Shown here: positions 40,344-50,404 of the stretch, piece by piece
Position numbering within the stretch: position 1 is the stretch's first letter
How the letters are laid out: the number at the start of each line of letters is the position of its first letter
NCBI RefSeq assembly: GCF_016924755.1
Contig: NZ_JAFFJX010000001.1
Location: forward strand, 558,001 to 622,000
DNA length: 64,000 nucleotides
Direction: 5' to 3'
Origin: Longitalea arenae
Lineage (GTDB): Bacteria > Bacteroidota > Bacteroidia > Chitinophagales > Chitinophagaceae
Program-made: the position numbers and the translations under genes
The notes under the pieces: generated by a model
Database searches by the model: none
The model's input: only the letters and a program-made list of their open reading frames with translations
What the model was told of the DNA's origin: nothing

Positions 40344-40549
40344 CCGCCCTGGCGCAGACCCGGCTCAGACCCGGAGAATAGGGCGGCCTGGCTGTTGCCT
40401 AACATGAGGGGCTACATGTGGGACCGCAGCGCAGAGCGTAAAAGGCGGCTGCGTTCATTTTAACCGGCCGGCCGGTGCCTGGTAAGGGTAATTAGGCGCC
40501 CTGGATATTCGCGGGTGTAAGCATGAAGTAACCGGTATTTGTTCCCCCT

Positions 40550-41689
40550 TTAGGGGATTTGGGGGGCGAACAATTCCGCCGCAATACCATCAGCAAAGAG
40601 TTTTCCTTCCCGGGTCAATTGCAAATGTTCATCCTGCAAACGCATTTTACCGGTAGCAATGAAGGTCTGGCTCTCTTTAACCAGCTGCTGGGCCGCTTTT
40701 TCCCCAAACCGGCCGGCAACCCAATTCACATGCAGTCCTTCTACGGTGCGCAGGGAGGTCATTATATATTCGTTTAACCGTTGGGTATCTGTAAGCGTTT
40801 CTATTTCAAAAGGCAGCTTATTTTCCTTTAGCGATTGAATATACAGCGCGTTGTTGGCGATATTCCATTGGCGCGATTCGCCATTGAAAGAATGGGCCGA
40901 GGGGCCCAGGCCCAGGTAAGCAGCGCCCTGCCAGTAAGCGCTGTTATGGCGGCTGCGCTGGCCGGGCAAGGCAAAGTTCGAGATCTCATAATGTTCATAA
41001 CCGGCGGCCTGCATCCAATCCATTAACAAGAGGAACTGCCGCGCCTGGTCATCTGAATTCACATCTGTTGTTTTGTGTTTGTTGATCATAGAGGCCAGGG
41101 CGGTGCCGGGTTCTACGGTCAATGCATAACAGGATACATGCGGAATGCCCAGGGAAATAGCCTGTTGTACATTATGGTGCCATTTGTCATCGGGCAGGGT
41201 AGGTGTGCCGTAAATAAGGTCAATGGTAATATTGGGAAAGTATCTCTTAGCCAATTGCAAATTGTCAATTGCCTGTTGTGCAGTATGCGCCCGGTTCATC
41301 CATTGCAGGTCCTCTTCAAAAAAAGACTGTACGCCTATGCTTAACCGGTTGATACCAGCTTCTTGCCAATCGCGGAGCTTTGGTTCTGAAATATCGTCGG
41401 GATTGGCTTCCAGCGTGATCTCGGCATCGGTGGCTACCTGAAAATGCTGCCGCAGGCTTTGCAAAATGCGCATAAGCTCTTCGATGGTAAGCAGGGAAGG
41501 GGTTCCGCCGCCAAAATAAATGGTGTTCACCGTTTCGCCGCCCGCAGGCAGATAAAACTGCTGCAGGCCGATCTCTTTCAATAAAGCCTCTACAAATTCG
41601 TTCTTTAACCGCAATGAGGTGGAGAAGTGAAAATTACAGTAATGACAGGCCTGCCTGCAAAACGGGATATGTAAATAAATGCCTGCCAT
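40550..41689 (-). CDS. hemW: radical SAM heme chaperone HemW
   Basis: A 379-residue radical SAM protein. The N-terminal IPFCRQACHYCNFHF holds the CxxxCxxC cluster motif (Cys11, Cys15, Cys18), and NTIYFGGGTPSLL is the SAM-binding glycine motif. LTLEANPDD-like sequence, RLSIGVQSF and DLIYGTP follow in order, and the C-terminal HemN domain ends with AELFAPQIP. HemW-type proteins deliver heme to membrane enzymes; true oxygen-independent coproporphyrinogen oxidases carry an extra N-terminal cysteine, which is absent here. The last codons lie in a CCCCTTTAGGGG element. A -7 element TATCTTTG lies upstream at 41749-41756 (minus strand). Confidence 0.93.
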   Translation of the reverse strand: MAGIYLHIPFCRQACHYCNFHFSTSLRLKNEFVEALLKEIGLQQFYLPAGGETVNTIYFGGGTPSLLTIEELMRILQSLRQHFQVATDAEITLEANPDDISEPKLRDWQEAGINRLSIGVQSFFEEDLQWMNRAHTAQQAIDNLQLAKRYFPNITIDLIYGTPTLPDDKWHHNVQQAISLGIPHVSCYALTVEPGTALASMINKHKTTDVNSDDQARQFLLLMDWMQAAGYEHYEISNFALPGQRSRHNSAYWQGAAYLGLGPSAHSFNGESRQWNIANNALYIQSLKENKLPFEIETLTDTQRLNEYIMTSLRTVEGLHVNWVAGRFGEKAAQQLVKESQTFIATGKMRLQDEHLQLTREGKLFADGIAAELFAPQIP

Positions 41690-41698
41690 CGTATTCCG

Positions 41699-41756
41699 TA
41701 TTTTTGATCGAATATTACAGTTTAATTAATTGGGGACGCTCCGGATGGCAAAGATA
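41699..41756. promoter_or_regulatory. divergent -7 elements of hemW and the BamA-like gene
   Basis: TATTTTTG (41699-41706, plus strand) serves the BamA-like gene. CAAAGATA (41749-41756), read as TATCTTTG on the minus strand, serves hemW. Each matches TAnnTTTG. Confidence 0.55.
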
Positions 41757-41793
41757 GTGTCGTATAACCAGTGTTTTGACGCTTCTGGAAGAA

Positions 41794-41859
41794 GTTGGCA
41801 GTTGGCAATTGGCGGTTGGCGCTGCTTATTGAAAATGGGCAACTGCGCACGGCCAACTG
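41794..41859. repeat. facing 7-bp-period arrays at the BamA-like gene start
   Basis: GTTGGCA, GTTGGCA, ATTGGCG, GTTGGCG (41794-41821) face the reverse units GGGCAAC, TGCGCAC, GGCCAAC (41837-41857). The arms can pair, and the right arm lies over the preferred start codon and first residues. Confidence 0.8.
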
Positions 41860-43643
41860 TTTTTCGTACAGGTGCTGCACTGGTAATATGCCTCCTCTGT
41901 CCCTTTTTACTGCAGGCGCAATTTCGCTTGCAAATAAAAGGGGTCGACAAAGATTCGGTGTTCATTTATTCGACCCTGCGGTTGCAATCTGAATTTAAGA
42001 ATGGAGGCCTGGCCCAGGAGTATATCAATAAACTTCCCGCCTTGCTGCAAACAAAAGGTTATCCGGCCGCCTCAGTAGATTCCGTATATGCTGATTCCAC
42101 CGGCGCGGTTTGCACCCTGTATGTAGGCGAGCCATTTCAATGGGCAAGGGTTGAGGTTGATTCAGCAGGCAGGAAATTACTCGATGCCATCAACTGGCGC
42201 CCGGGCGGTAAAAATAAACAGGCCATCAGCTTCGACCAGGTGCAGTCGGCACAGCAGAAACTGCTCGATTACCTCGAGAACAACGGCTACCCGTTTGCCA
42301 AAATAAATATCGACAGCATTACGATCGTAAACCAGCAATGGGAAGCCCGCCTGCGCATCGATAAAGGTCCGCTGTATAAGATAGACAGCATCCGCAACAT
42401 GGGAACCGCGCGGATCTCTGCCAGCTTTTTGCAGCGCTACCTCGGCATTATGAATGGCAGTATTTACAAAAAAGAACGCCTGCAGGCCGTCAGCAAAAAA
42501 CTCAACGACCTGGCTTATGTGCAGGAGCAGCAGCCCTGGAACCTGACCATGCTGGGAACGGGTTCCATATTAAATGTTTACCTGGCGCCCAAACGCAGCA
42601 GCCAGATCAATGTATTGGTTGGCTTATTGCCTGCGAGCACCCAAACGGTGAATAATAAACTGCAGGTGACGGGGGAAGCCAATATCAATCTGCGGAATTC
42701 CCTGGGTAATGGCGAAAGCATTGGCATTACCTGGCAACAGATCCAGGTGAAATCGCCCCGGCTCGATCTGTCGTTCCAGCAACCTTATTTGTTTGGTTCG
42801 CCATTTGGGGTGAATGCCAGTTTCAATTTGTTCAAGAAGGACTCCTCTTTCGTGAATATAAATATGATGCTGGGCGCGCAGTATACCATTTCCTCGAGCC
42901 AGGGCGGCAGTGTATTCATTCAGAGTTTTCAAACCAATGTATTAACCGTAGATACCCAGTACATAAAGACCTTCCGGACCCTGCCCGAGCAGGCAGATAT
43001 CCGCTCTGTGAACCTGGGCGTGAATTACGAGTGGTATACAACCGATTACCGGTTCAACCCCCGTTCGGGCAATGAATGGCTGCTGACTGTGGCCGCAGGT
43101 TCTAAAACCATCAAAAAGAATACGGTCATAGTAGGGTTGAAAGACGACAGCGATCCTGATTTTGATTTCAACAGCCTTTACGATACCGTACAATTGAACA
43201 GTTACCAGTTCAGGCTGAAAGGTTCCCTGGCGCATTATTTTAAATTAACCCGGGCTTCTACCCTGAAAACGGCCGTCAATGGCGGATGGTTTCAAAGCCC
43301 GGCCATCTTCAGGAACGAATTATTTCAGATAGGTGGATATAAATTATTGCGTGGTTTTGATGAAGAAAGCATTTTTGCATCTCAATACGCCATTGGCACT
43401 GTGGAATACCGGTACCTGGTAGGGCGTAATTCGTATTTGTCGTATTTTATCGATGGCGGCTGGTCGAAGAATGCAGCCGTTTACACCCGGTCGAGTAACT
43501 ATTACTGGGGTACGGGCTTTGGGATGGCCTTTGAGACCAGGGCTGGTATTTTCAATTTGTCGTACGCTGTGGGTAAAAGGGATGATGTTAAATTCAACAT
43601 GCGGCAATCAAAGATCCATATTGGGTACGTTAACTATTTTTGA
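41835..43643 (+). CDS. BamA/TamA-like outer membrane assembly protein
   Basis: A 602-residue Omp85-type protein. A signal sequence (hydrophobic AALVICLLCPFLLQAQ) is followed by POTRA-like segments (about residues 30-240) and a C-terminal surface-antigen barrel (about 250-602) ending in IHIGYVNYF, with an aromatic last residue. The barrel includes LRGFDEESIFASQYAIGTVEYRYLVG, a typical D15 motif. It should insert or export outer-membrane proteins, as a second copy beside an essential BamA. ATG at 41835 gives the shortest leader; ATG at 41745 would add 30 residues that read through heptad repeats. Confidence 0.85.
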   Translation: MGNCARPTVFRTGAALVICLLCPFLLQAQFRLQIKGVDKDSVFIYSTLRLQSEFKNGGLAQEYINKLPALLQTKGYPAASVDSVYADSTGAVCTLYVGEPFQWARVEVDSAGRKLLDAINWRPGGKNKQAISFDQVQSAQQKLLDYLENNGYPFAKINIDSITIVNQQWEARLRIDKGPLYKIDSIRNMGTARISASFLQRYLGIMNGSIYKKERLQAVSKKLNDLAYVQEQQPWNLTMLGTGSILNVYLAPKRSSQINVLVGLLPASTQTVNNKLQVTGEANINLRNSLGNGESIGITWQQIQVKSPRLDLSFQQPYLFGSPFGVNASFNLFKKDSSFVNINMMLGAQYTISSSQGGSVFIQSFQTNVLTVDTQYIKTFRTLPEQADIRSVNLGVNYEWYTTDYRFNPRSGNEWLLTVAAGSKTIKKNTVIVGLKDDSDPDFDFNSLYDTVQLNSYQFRLKGSLAHYFKLTRASTLKTAVNGGWFQSPAIFRNELFQIGGYKLLRGFDEESIFASQYAIGTVEYRYLVGRNSYLSYFIDGGWSKNAAVYTRSSNYYWGTGFGMAFETRAGIFNLSYAVGKRDDVKFNMRQSKIHIGYVNYF

Positions 43644-43697
43644 GCTATTAAATTCTTTTCAGTCAATGCCGGCACTACAATATTTTTGCAAACCCAA

Positions 43698-44768
43698 ATG
43701 TTCCCTGTGAAGAAACTGATACTATTCGCTTTTTGTTGCTGCTTATTCCTGGTGTCGTCGCTTGCGCAAGGCGGAAAGGATACTATTCCTCATGTGCGGG
43801 AACATCGTGACTCCGTTATTAAAAAGCGCGATACGCCGGGCGTTAAAAAAGATACAGCCGCGAAAATAGTGGCCGATACCACGGTGGCGGTTGCGCCAAA
43901 ACCCGATTCGCTAGATAGTGCCAGGCCGGCCAGATCAACCATTGTTCCATCCCGCAGCGATTCGGTTATACCCGTAGCTTCTGTTTTAAAAGAACCTGCC
44001 CTGCCTGAGCCCAAGCCCAGCCTGCCCGGTTTCCAGAATGTTTTACGCAACCATCCTTACTTCAATTTTTATGGCCGTGCAGTGAAGATCACCGAGCAGT
44101 TAAAGAAGGAGAGCCGCGATGAAAGTATGTTTTATTTTCTGTGCGCCCTCCTGTTCTATTTCGGCTTTATTCGCATTGCATTCATGAAGTACCTCGATAA
44201 CCTAAACACCCTGTTCTTCCGGGTTACCATGCGGCAGCAGCAGATCCGCGACCAGGTGCTGCAATCGCCATTGCCATCTTTATTGCTGAATATATTATTC
44301 ATTATCTCCACCGGACTGTTCCTGAGTTTTGTGGCCGATTATCATAATATAGTGCCGGGCATGAACCGGTGGCTATTGTTGTTCTATTGCTGTTTATTGC
44401 TGACGGCGATCTATCTGGGTAAGTTCATTATCCTTAAAATGATCGGCTGGATGTTCAATATCAGGATGGCCACCGATACCTATATCTTTATTGTTTTCCT
44501 GGTAAACAAGATGATGGGCATTTATTTGCTGCCTGCCCTGCTGTTTATGGCCTTTGCCAAGGGGCCTTTTTTAACGGTACTAATTACTTTGACTTATTGT
44601 TTTATCGTTATATTATTTATTTATCGGTTTATAATAGCGTATAGGCCAGTAAGAAATGAGATTAAACTCTCAAGATTCCATTTTTTTATTTACCTTTGCG
44701 CCTTCGAAATAGCACCCCTTTTATTGATTTACAAGGTGTTATTGATTTTTGTGGAAAGAAGTTATTAA
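43698..44768 (+). CDS. DUF4271 domain membrane protein
   Basis: A 356-residue protein. A signal-like helix (about 4-22) is followed by a Pro/Asp/Lys-rich disordered segment (about 30-115) with repeated SDSV-like and KPDS motifs. The C-terminal DUF4271 region has at least five transmembrane helices (about 135-355). The family is widespread in Bacteroidota and almost always sits directly before hemD, as here (next gene begins 25 bp downstream). Its function is unknown. ATG at 43698 is chosen; the frame extends to a TTG at 43686. Confidence 0.85.
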   Translation: MFPVKKLILFAFCCCLFLVSSLAQGGKDTIPHVREHRDSVIKKRDTPGVKKDTAAKIVADTTVAVAPKPDSLDSARPARSTIVPSRSDSVIPVASVLKEPALPEPKPSLPGFQNVLRNHPYFNFYGRAVKITEQLKKESRDESMFYFLCALLFYFGFIRIAFMKYLDNLNTLFFRVTMRQQQIRDQVLQSPLPSLLLNILFIISTGLFLSFVADYHNIVPGMNRWLLLFYCCLLLTAIYLGKFIILKMIGWMFNIRMATDTYIFIVFLVNKMMGIYLLPALLFMAFAKGPFLTVLITLTYCFIVILFIYRFIIAYRPVRNEIKLSRFHFFIYLCAFEIAPLLLIYKVLLIFVERSY

Positions 44769-44773
44769 CTTTG
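44740..44773 (+). promoter_or_regulatory. hemD promoter
   Basis: A -33 element TATTG (44740-44744) and a perfect -7 element TAACTTTG (44766-44773) are 21 bp apart, inside the end of the DUF4271 gene. It starts transcription just before ATG 44794, supporting that start. Confidence 0.7.
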
Positions 44774-44793
44774 CAAATCCATACGTAGCTAAT

Positions 44794-45594
44794 ATGGTTA
44801 AAAACGGGGCTAAAAACGTAGCAATGGCTACTCAAACCATTAAAAAAATCCTGATTACTCAACCCAGGCCGGAGACCGATAAATCGCCGTACTTTGAACT
44901 TGCCAGAAAGTACAGCGTTGAGTTGGAGTTCCAGCCCTTTATCCGTCTTGAGGGTATTCCTGCCAAAGAGTTCCGTAAACAAAAGATAGAAATCGCGAAT
45001 TATACAGCTGTTATTTTCACCAGTCGAAACGCTATTGACCATTTCTTCCGCATTTGCGAGGAAATGAAGATCAGCATTTCGCAAGACACAAAGTATTTCT
45101 GTATCACAGAAGCGGTTGCCCTGTATTTGCAAAAGTTTATCCTTTACCGCAAGCGCAAGGTGTTCTATGGAGCCGATGGCACCAACAAGAGCATGTTTGA
45201 TGTAATTAACAAACATAAGGAGAACGAAAAGTTCCTGTATCCCTGCTCTGAGAACCAACAGGATAATGAGATCGTAAGCTGGCTGAAAGCAAACAATTGC
45301 GAATTTGCAACGCCCTTCATGTACCGCACCATCAGCAATGATGTGAAGGACCTGCTTACAAAGACTGAATACGACATTATCTGCTTTTTCACCCCCAGTG
45401 GTGTAAAGAGCCTGTTCGATAATCTTCCTACTTATCAACAAAACGGCACCCGCATCGGCGCTTTCGGAAGTAATACTTCCCGCGCGGTGGAAGAGGCCGG
45501 ATTAACCCTCGACATTAAAGCGCCGCAACCCCAGGCCCCTTCGATGGTGGCTGCCCTGGAACAGTACCTGGCGGCCAATGCCAAGAAGAAATAA
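44794..45594 (+). CDS. hemD: uroporphyrinogen-III synthase
   Basis: A 266-residue enzyme that cyclises hydroxymethylbilane to uroporphyrinogen III for heme and B12. The two-domain fold shows IKKILITQPRPETDKSPYFEL at the start, VIFTSRNAIDHFF, then YDIICFFTPSGVKSLF and IGAFGSNTSRAVEEAGL. The bacteroidal enzymes are very diverged, but these motifs suffice. ATG at 44794 is supported by the consensus promoter 21 bp upstream; a longer frame from a TTG at 44749 would cover the promoter. It follows DUF4271 as in other Bacteroidota. Confidence 0.9.
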   Translation: MVKNGAKNVAMATQTIKKILITQPRPETDKSPYFELARKYSVELEFQPFIRLEGIPAKEFRKQKIEIANYTAVIFTSRNAIDHFFRICEEMKISISQDTKYFCITEAVALYLQKFILYRKRKVFYGADGTNKSMFDVINKHKENEKFLYPCSENQQDNEIVSWLKANNCEFATPFMYRTISNDVKDLLTKTEYDIICFFTPSGVKSLFDNLPTYQQNGTRIGAFGSNTSRAVEEAGLTLDIKAPQPQAPSMVAALEQYLAANAKKK

Positions 45595-45930
45595 GATAAT
45601 TATAATTGTTGCTTCCTGTTTGTTCAACTGGCTCTGATCTTAAGGTTCAGTCCCTGCATGCATAGCCATACCAATTAGCACACCAGCTGGTAGCAGAATT
45701 GTACCGAACCGGTAGCTGGATGGGTATCTGCTATTCATTATCACATTATCTGATTATCACATTATCACATTGCATTCCCCCGGCTTATAATTTGCATTTG
45801 TTCCCGCCCCGGCCCGCAACGGATCTGGCGGTAAGCGTTCAGCATAGACTTTAAGCATTAGACATTAAGCATTAGGCGTTCAGTGTTTTGCGCTGAGCGT
45901 AAAGTACCTGAAACCTTCTACCTTTATATC
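45595..45930. repeat. 336-bp gap with 8-bp and 7-bp arrays
   Basis: No gene is seen. ATTATCAC repeats with 8-bp period at 45737-45768 (four units, one altered to ATTATCTG). TTAAGCA/TTAGACA-type heptads run at 45851-45885 (TTAAGCA, TTAGACA, TTAAGCA, TTAGGCG, TTCAGTG), followed by similar GC-rich units. A possible -7 element TACCTTTA is at 45919-45926, before the DUF255 gene. Confidence 0.75.
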
Positions 45931-47988
45931 ATGGCACAACATACCAATAAGCTCGCCCAGGAAACAAGTCCATACTTGTTGCAGCATGCCCATAACCCGG
46001 TGAACTGGTTCCCCTGGGGAGATGAAGCGATCAATAAGGCCAAGGCCGAGGATAAACCATTGCTCGTAAGTATTGGCTATGCAGCCTGCCACTGGTGCCA
46101 TGTTATGGAAAAGGAAAGTTTTGAAGACGAAGAAACGGCTGCGATCATGAATGAGCATTTTGTGAACATCAAGATCGACCGGGAAGAGCGGCCTGATCTC
46201 GACCATATATATATGGACGCCGTACAGGCCATGACCGGCAGCGGCGGCTGGCCCCTGAACATTTTTTTGACCCCCGATGGCCGCCCCTTTTACGGCGGCA
46301 CTTATTTCCCGCCAAAGGCCATCTACAACCGGCCTTCCTGGAAAGATGTACTCGTGGGGGTTGCAGGCGCCTGGAGTGAAAAAAGGAATGAAATAGATGC
46401 CCAGGCCACCAATCTTACCGGTCATATTACCCAAAGCAATTCCTTTGGCCAGCAGGCGGTGGAAGGCGATATTGATTGGGCGGAACTTTTTTCCCGGGAA
46501 AAGGCCGATACCATGTTCAACAATATCATGAATACGGCCGACCGGCAGGAGGGTGGATTTGGGAATGCCCCAAAATTTCCCCAAACCTTCACTATTGGGT
46601 ACCTGCTGCGCTACTATCACCTTACGGGCAATGAGCAGGCATTGGCGCAGGCCTGCCTGAGCCTCGATAAAATGATACAAGGTGGCTTGTACGATCACCT
46701 GGGCGGCGGCTTCGCCAGGTATTCAACCGACCGGGAATGGCTGGTGCCGCACTTTGAAAAAATGTTGTATGATAATGCCCTGCTGGTGTCGGTGCTCTGC
46801 GATGCATGGCAGTTAACGCAAAAGCCGCTGTACAGGCAGGCGGTAGAAGAAACCCTGGCCTTTGTACAAAGGGAAATGTACTCGCTTGAAAAAGGGTTCT
46901 ATTCAGCCCTTGATGCCGATAGCGAAGGCGTGGAAGGGAAGTTCTATGTGTGGTCCAGGGCCGAGGTAGAAGAAGTATTGGGGTCCGATGCCGCCCTGTT
47001 CTGCGCATTTTACGATGTAACGGAGGAAGGCAACTGGGAACATACGAATATCCTGAACATCCGTACACCGCTGCAACAGTTCGCCGCTGAGAACAATATT
47101 TCTGAACAAAGGCTGCAGGAAATGCTGCAGCGATGCCGGGAAAAGCTCTTGGAGCGGCGCGGAGGCCGCGTTCGGCCCCTGCTCGATGACAAGGTGCTGC
47201 TGGGCTGGAATGCGCTCATGAACAGCGCCTATAGTAAGGCGTACAGTGCTTTTGGCGATCCGCAATACGAACAGGTAGCCCGGGAGAATATGGATTTTAT
47301 CTGGGACAGGTTTTCCCAAAACGGGTTAAACTTTTTTCATACATATAAAAAAGAAATTGCAAGATACCCAGCCTTTTTGGACGATTATGCGTACTTAATT
47401 CAGGCGCTGATCCACTTGCAGGAAATTACGGGGAATTCCGACTATCTGTATAAGGCAAAATCACTAATAGAATGGGTAATAGAGCAGTTCAGCGAGGATG
47501 ATACCGGCTTTTTCTTTTATACCAACAAGGCTCAGGAAGATGTAATTGTGCGTAAAAAAGAAGTGTACGATGGGGCGATTCCCTCAGGGAATGCAATAAT
47601 GGCTTTTAATTTGCAGTATGTAGGTGTTGTTTTTGACATTACCGTTTGGAAAGAAAGGGCCATTAAAATGTGTGCAGCGCTGCAACAGGCTGTTCACCGC
47701 TATCCTGGATCATTTGGCGTATGGGCGACCATGATACTTTCTAATGTGGGGGGAATTGCAGAAATAGCTATTGTTGGAAATGAAGTCGAAGCCGTCAGAC
47801 GCGCGCTTTTACGGAATTTTATCCCATTCCGGGTGCTTCAGTCTGCCCCGGCCGCAAATAACGATTTCCCCTTACTAACGAATAAACCAGCATCCCCTGA
47901 AACGCAGATCTACTTATGTAAAAACTACCAGTGTAGCGCGCCTGTAAATAATGTGAGCGACCTGATCCGTCTTCTGAAAAATGTGTAA
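45931..47988 (+). CDS. DUF255 thioredoxin-domain protein (YyaL/SPATA20-like)
   Basis: A 685-residue protein. The N-terminal DUF255 domain (about 1-165) is a thioredoxin fold with the redox motif CHWCH (Cys53-Cys56), preceded by [25 protein letters not shown]. The rest is an (alpha/alpha)6 barrel resembling glycosidase/epimerase folds, with [42 protein letters not shown]. The family is called YyaL in bacteria and SPATA20 in animals; its reaction is not known. ATG at 45931 fits family N-termini; the frame reaches 45883. Single gene, probably cytoplasmic. Confidence 0.92.
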   Translation: MAQHTNKLAQETSPYLLQHAHNPVNWFPWGDEAINKAKAEDKPLLVSIGYAACHWCHVMEKESFEDEETAAIMNEHFVNIKIDREERPDLDHIYMDAVQAMTGSGGWPLNIFLTPDGRPFYGGTYFPPKAIYNRPSWKDVLVGVAGAWSEKRNEIDAQATNLTGHITQSNSFGQQAVEGDIDWAELFSREKADTMFNNIMNTADRQEGGFGNAPKFPQTFTIGYLLRYYHLTGNEQALAQACLSLDKMIQGGLYDHLGGGFARYSTDREWLVPHFEKMLYDNALLVSVLCDAWQLTQKPLYRQAVEETLAFVQREMYSLEKGFYSALDADSEGVEGKFYVWSRAEVEEVLGSDAALFCAFYDVTEEGNWEHTNILNIRTPLQQFAAENNISEQRLQEMLQRCREKLLERRGGRVRPLLDDKVLLGWNALMNSAYSKAYSAFGDPQYEQVARENMDFIWDRFSQNGLNFFHTYKKEIARYPAFLDDYAYLIQALIHLQEITGNSDYLYKAKSLIEWVIEQFSEDDTGFFFYTNKAQEDVIVRKKEVYDGAIPSGNAIMAFNLQYVGVVFDITVWKERAIKMCAALQQAVHRYPGSFGVWATMILSNVGGIAEIAIVGNEVEAVRRALLRNFIPFRVLQSAPAANNDFPLLTNKPASPETQIYLCKNYQCSAPVNNVSDLIRLLKNV

Positions 47989-48083
47989 AAATTTAAAAAT
48001 TTGGCGATACAATAATCCAATTTCCGGTATCGTTTACATGTAAGCTTATATCACGTAATTGCAGTTTTAAAAAATAAATTCTA

Positions 48084-48117
48084 TTCTTGTGATGAAGTCG
48101 GTAAAACATTATTTTTG
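48084..48117 (+). promoter_or_regulatory. gldK operon promoter
   Basis: A -33 element TTCTTG (48084-48089) and a perfect -7 element TATTTTTG (48110-48117) are 20 bp apart, 20 bp before the gldK ATG. It probably drives gldK-gldL-gldM-gldN, which end in a terminator at 53037. Confidence 0.75.
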
Positions 48118-48136
48118 CCCAATACCCTTTAATATT

Positions 48137-49417
48137 ATGAAAATGAAGAACCTATCCGCCTTAACAGCACTGGTGGCCATGATCGCTGCCGGTTGTGGCA
48201 AAATAGGCAAATCCTCGAAAGGCGTTCCCAATGATGGCCAGTTGCATGGCGTGTCAGCGGCGGCGAAATACAGTATGACCAGGCCTCCTGGCATGGTGTA
48301 CGTCCCACCAGGCACATTCCATATGGGGCCCAGCGATGAGGATGTTAACTATGCCTATACTGCCCGTAACAAACAGATCTCCATTAATGGCTTCTGGATG
48401 GATGCGACCGAGATCACAAACAACGAGTATCGCCAGTTTGTGCAATGGGTACGCGACTCTATCGGCGCCACCCTGCTTCAATATGGTAAAGAAGTAGATG
48501 GTACTTTCCAGGTTGACTGGAAAAAGGCCAAGACCATTAAATGGGATGATAAATCAACTATCGAAAAGATCGACCAGTTGATCCTCTCGCCTGAAAACCG
48601 CGTTTTCGGCAAAAAAGAGATCGATCCTTCTAAATTAATATACCATTCAGAGATCTTTGAGCTGAAAGAAGCTGCCAAAAGAGAAAATGCCGGCAGGCCC
48701 CGCTCTCAGTTCATCGTAAAGAAGAATGTGCCTATTTATCCTGATACCCTGGTTTGGATCCGTGATTTCAGTTATTCTTATAACGAACCCATGACCAAGC
48801 GGTATTTCGTTCACCCCGCCTTCGGCAACTACCCTGTAGTAGGTGTGAACTGGAAACAGGCCAGTGCCTTCTGCGAATGGAGAACCCACTACCTGAATTC
48901 TTACCTGGAATCTAAAAAGAGACCTACCGAGTCAGATTTCCGTTTACCAACAGAAGCAGAATGGGAATACGCTGCCCGTGGCGGCCGTTCTCAGTCAATG
49001 TTCCCCTGGGGTAACTATTATCTGAGAAACAGAAAAGGTTGCTTACTGGCCAACTTCAAACCTGGCCGCGGTAACTACCCTGAAGATGGCGCTTTCTATA
49101 CTGCCCGCGCCGATGCTTACTGGCCTAACGACTTCGGCCTGTATTGCATGTCGGGTAACGTATCAGAGTGGACTTCTTCTCTGTACTACGAAGGTTCTTA
49201 CAACTTCCAACACGATATGAATCCTGACATTCGTTTCGATGCCCATGATGATGCACCTCCCCGTATGAAACGTAAGGTGATCCGTGGCGGCAGCTGGAAA
49301 GATGTAGGGTTCTTCCTTCAAACGAGCACCCGTAGTTATGAATACATGGATACGGCTAAGTCTTACATCGGCTTCCGCTGTGTAATTGATTTACCGGCTA
49401 TGCAGAAGAAACGTTAA
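48137..49417 (+). CDS. gldK: type IX secretion / gliding lipoprotein GldK
   Basis: A 426-residue lipoprotein. The signal ends in the lipobox AMIAAGC, with the lipidated Cys near residue 22. The rest is a sulfatase-modifying-factor-like (FGE) fold: MVYVPPGTFHMGPSDEDVN, WMDATEITNNEYRQFV, LPTEAEWEYAARGG and GGSWKDVGFFLQTSTRSY. GldK (PorK) forms with GldN the periplasmic ring of the type IX secretion system at the outer membrane. The FGE-like fold has no known catalytic role here. It leads the gldKLMN block. The start at 48137 is preferred to 48089, which lies upstream of the promoter -7 element. Confidence 0.95.
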   Translation: MKMKNLSALTALVAMIAAGCGKIGKSSKGVPNDGQLHGVSAAAKYSMTRPPGMVYVPPGTFHMGPSDEDVNYAYTARNKQISINGFWMDATEITNNEYRQFVQWVRDSIGATLLQYGKEVDGTFQVDWKKAKTIKWDDKSTIEKIDQLILSPENRVFGKKEIDPSKLIYHSEIFELKEAAKRENAGRPRSQFIVKKNVPIYPDTLVWIRDFSYSYNEPMTKRYFVHPAFGNYPVVGVNWKQASAFCEWRTHYLNSYLESKKRPTESDFRLPTEAEWEYAARGGRSQSMFPWGNYYLRNRKGCLLANFKPGRGNYPEDGAFYTARADAYWPNDFGLYCMSGNVSEWTSSLYYEGSYNFQHDMNPDIRFDAHDDAPPRMKRKVIRGGSWKDVGFFLQTSTRSYEYMDTAKSYIGFRCVIDLPAMQKKR

Positions 49418-49550
49418 AAATTATTTAAGCGTAAAATTTTTTAACGGCTAATCCGTTTTATTGGAGATTGATTTAACAACAAATCAAACTGGTATTTTAT
49501 TCTCACAACCCTATTGAAAACCCGTTTTCTAAAAATTAAAAATTAAAGTT

Positions 49551-50321
49551 ATGGCTGGAGTTTCTAAATCTACTGAAAGACTGGTAAACGTAATCGTATG
49601 TATGGGTGCTGCTGTCGTTATTTTCGGTGCCTGGCAAAAAATTACGCACCAGCCCCTCGCTGATTTCTTCTTAACGGCAGGTCTGATCACGGAAGCAGTA
49701 ATTTTCGTTGTATATGCATTCTTACCCCCTCCCGGATCTGAAATGCATGCTATCGCTGAAGCATTACCCAAATTAGCCGGCGGCGCCTCTTCTTCAGGCA
49801 ACCCTGCTATCGCTAAAATGGATGAAATGTTCCACGAAGCAGACATTACCCCTGCTAATCTGAGCCGTTTGAGCGAAGGATTCAAAAAATTAGGTTCTAC
49901 TGTTAATAATATAGCTGATGTTTCTGATGTAGTGAAAACTACCAGCGACTACACTGCAAAAACTAAAGAAGTTACACAGGCACTGGATCAAATGAAGAAT
50001 GTTTACCAGGGCGCTGCTTCTACAGTTTCCAGCTTCAATTCAGCTGCTGACAGCACTAAACAGTTCCATGAGCAAGTACAGGTTCTGACCAAGAACTTAG
50101 GTTCTCTGAACGCTATTTACGAACTGGAATTACAGGATACAAACAACCACCTGAAAGCTATGAACAGCTTCTACGGTAACCTGGTGCAGGCTTCTCAAAC
50201 CATGCAAGGTAGCGTAGACGATGCTAAGAAAGCGCACGAACAGATCTCTAAACTGGCAGGTAACCTGAGCCACCTGAATACCATTTATGGTAACATGCTC
50301 ACTGCCATGCAGGGTCGTTAA
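49551..50321 (+). CDS. gldL: type IX secretion motor protein GldL
   Basis: A 256-residue inner-membrane protein. Two N-terminal transmembrane helices (about residues 11-29 and 38-57) hold the proton-channel part, with an acidic residue (Glu49 in LITEAVIF) in the second helix. A long cytoplasmic coiled-coil region follows (about 85-256). GldL and GldM form the 5:2 rotary motor that uses proton flow to power type IX secretion and gliding. It follows gldK after 133 bp and precedes gldM after 83 bp. All features are typical. Confidence 0.95.
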   Translation: MAGVSKSTERLVNVIVCMGAAVVIFGAWQKITHQPLADFFLTAGLITEAVIFVVYAFLPPPGSEMHAIAEALPKLAGGASSSGNPAIAKMDEMFHEADITPANLSRLSEGFKKLGSTVNNIADVSDVVKTTSDYTAKTKEVTQALDQMKNVYQGAASTVSSFNSAADSTKQFHEQVQVLTKNLGSLNAIYELELQDTNNHLKAMNSFYGNLVQASQTMQGSVDDAKKAHEQISKLAGNLSHLNTIYGNMLTAMQGR

Positions 50322-50404
50322 TCAGGCGGTAGTCCATATCCTGTTACCCGTGAATACAATCAGAATTAGTGAAACAAATTGTTTAAACTAGAAAAACCTA
50401 ACCC

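Noticed and set aside
44686-45441. 251-codon minus-strand ORF opposite hemD
   Set aside because: It is a shadow of the hemD frame, which has clear family motifs and a promoter.
45880-46698. 272-codon minus-strand ORF opposite the DUF255 gene
   Set aside because: It is antisense to a strongly conserved domain with the CHWCH motif.
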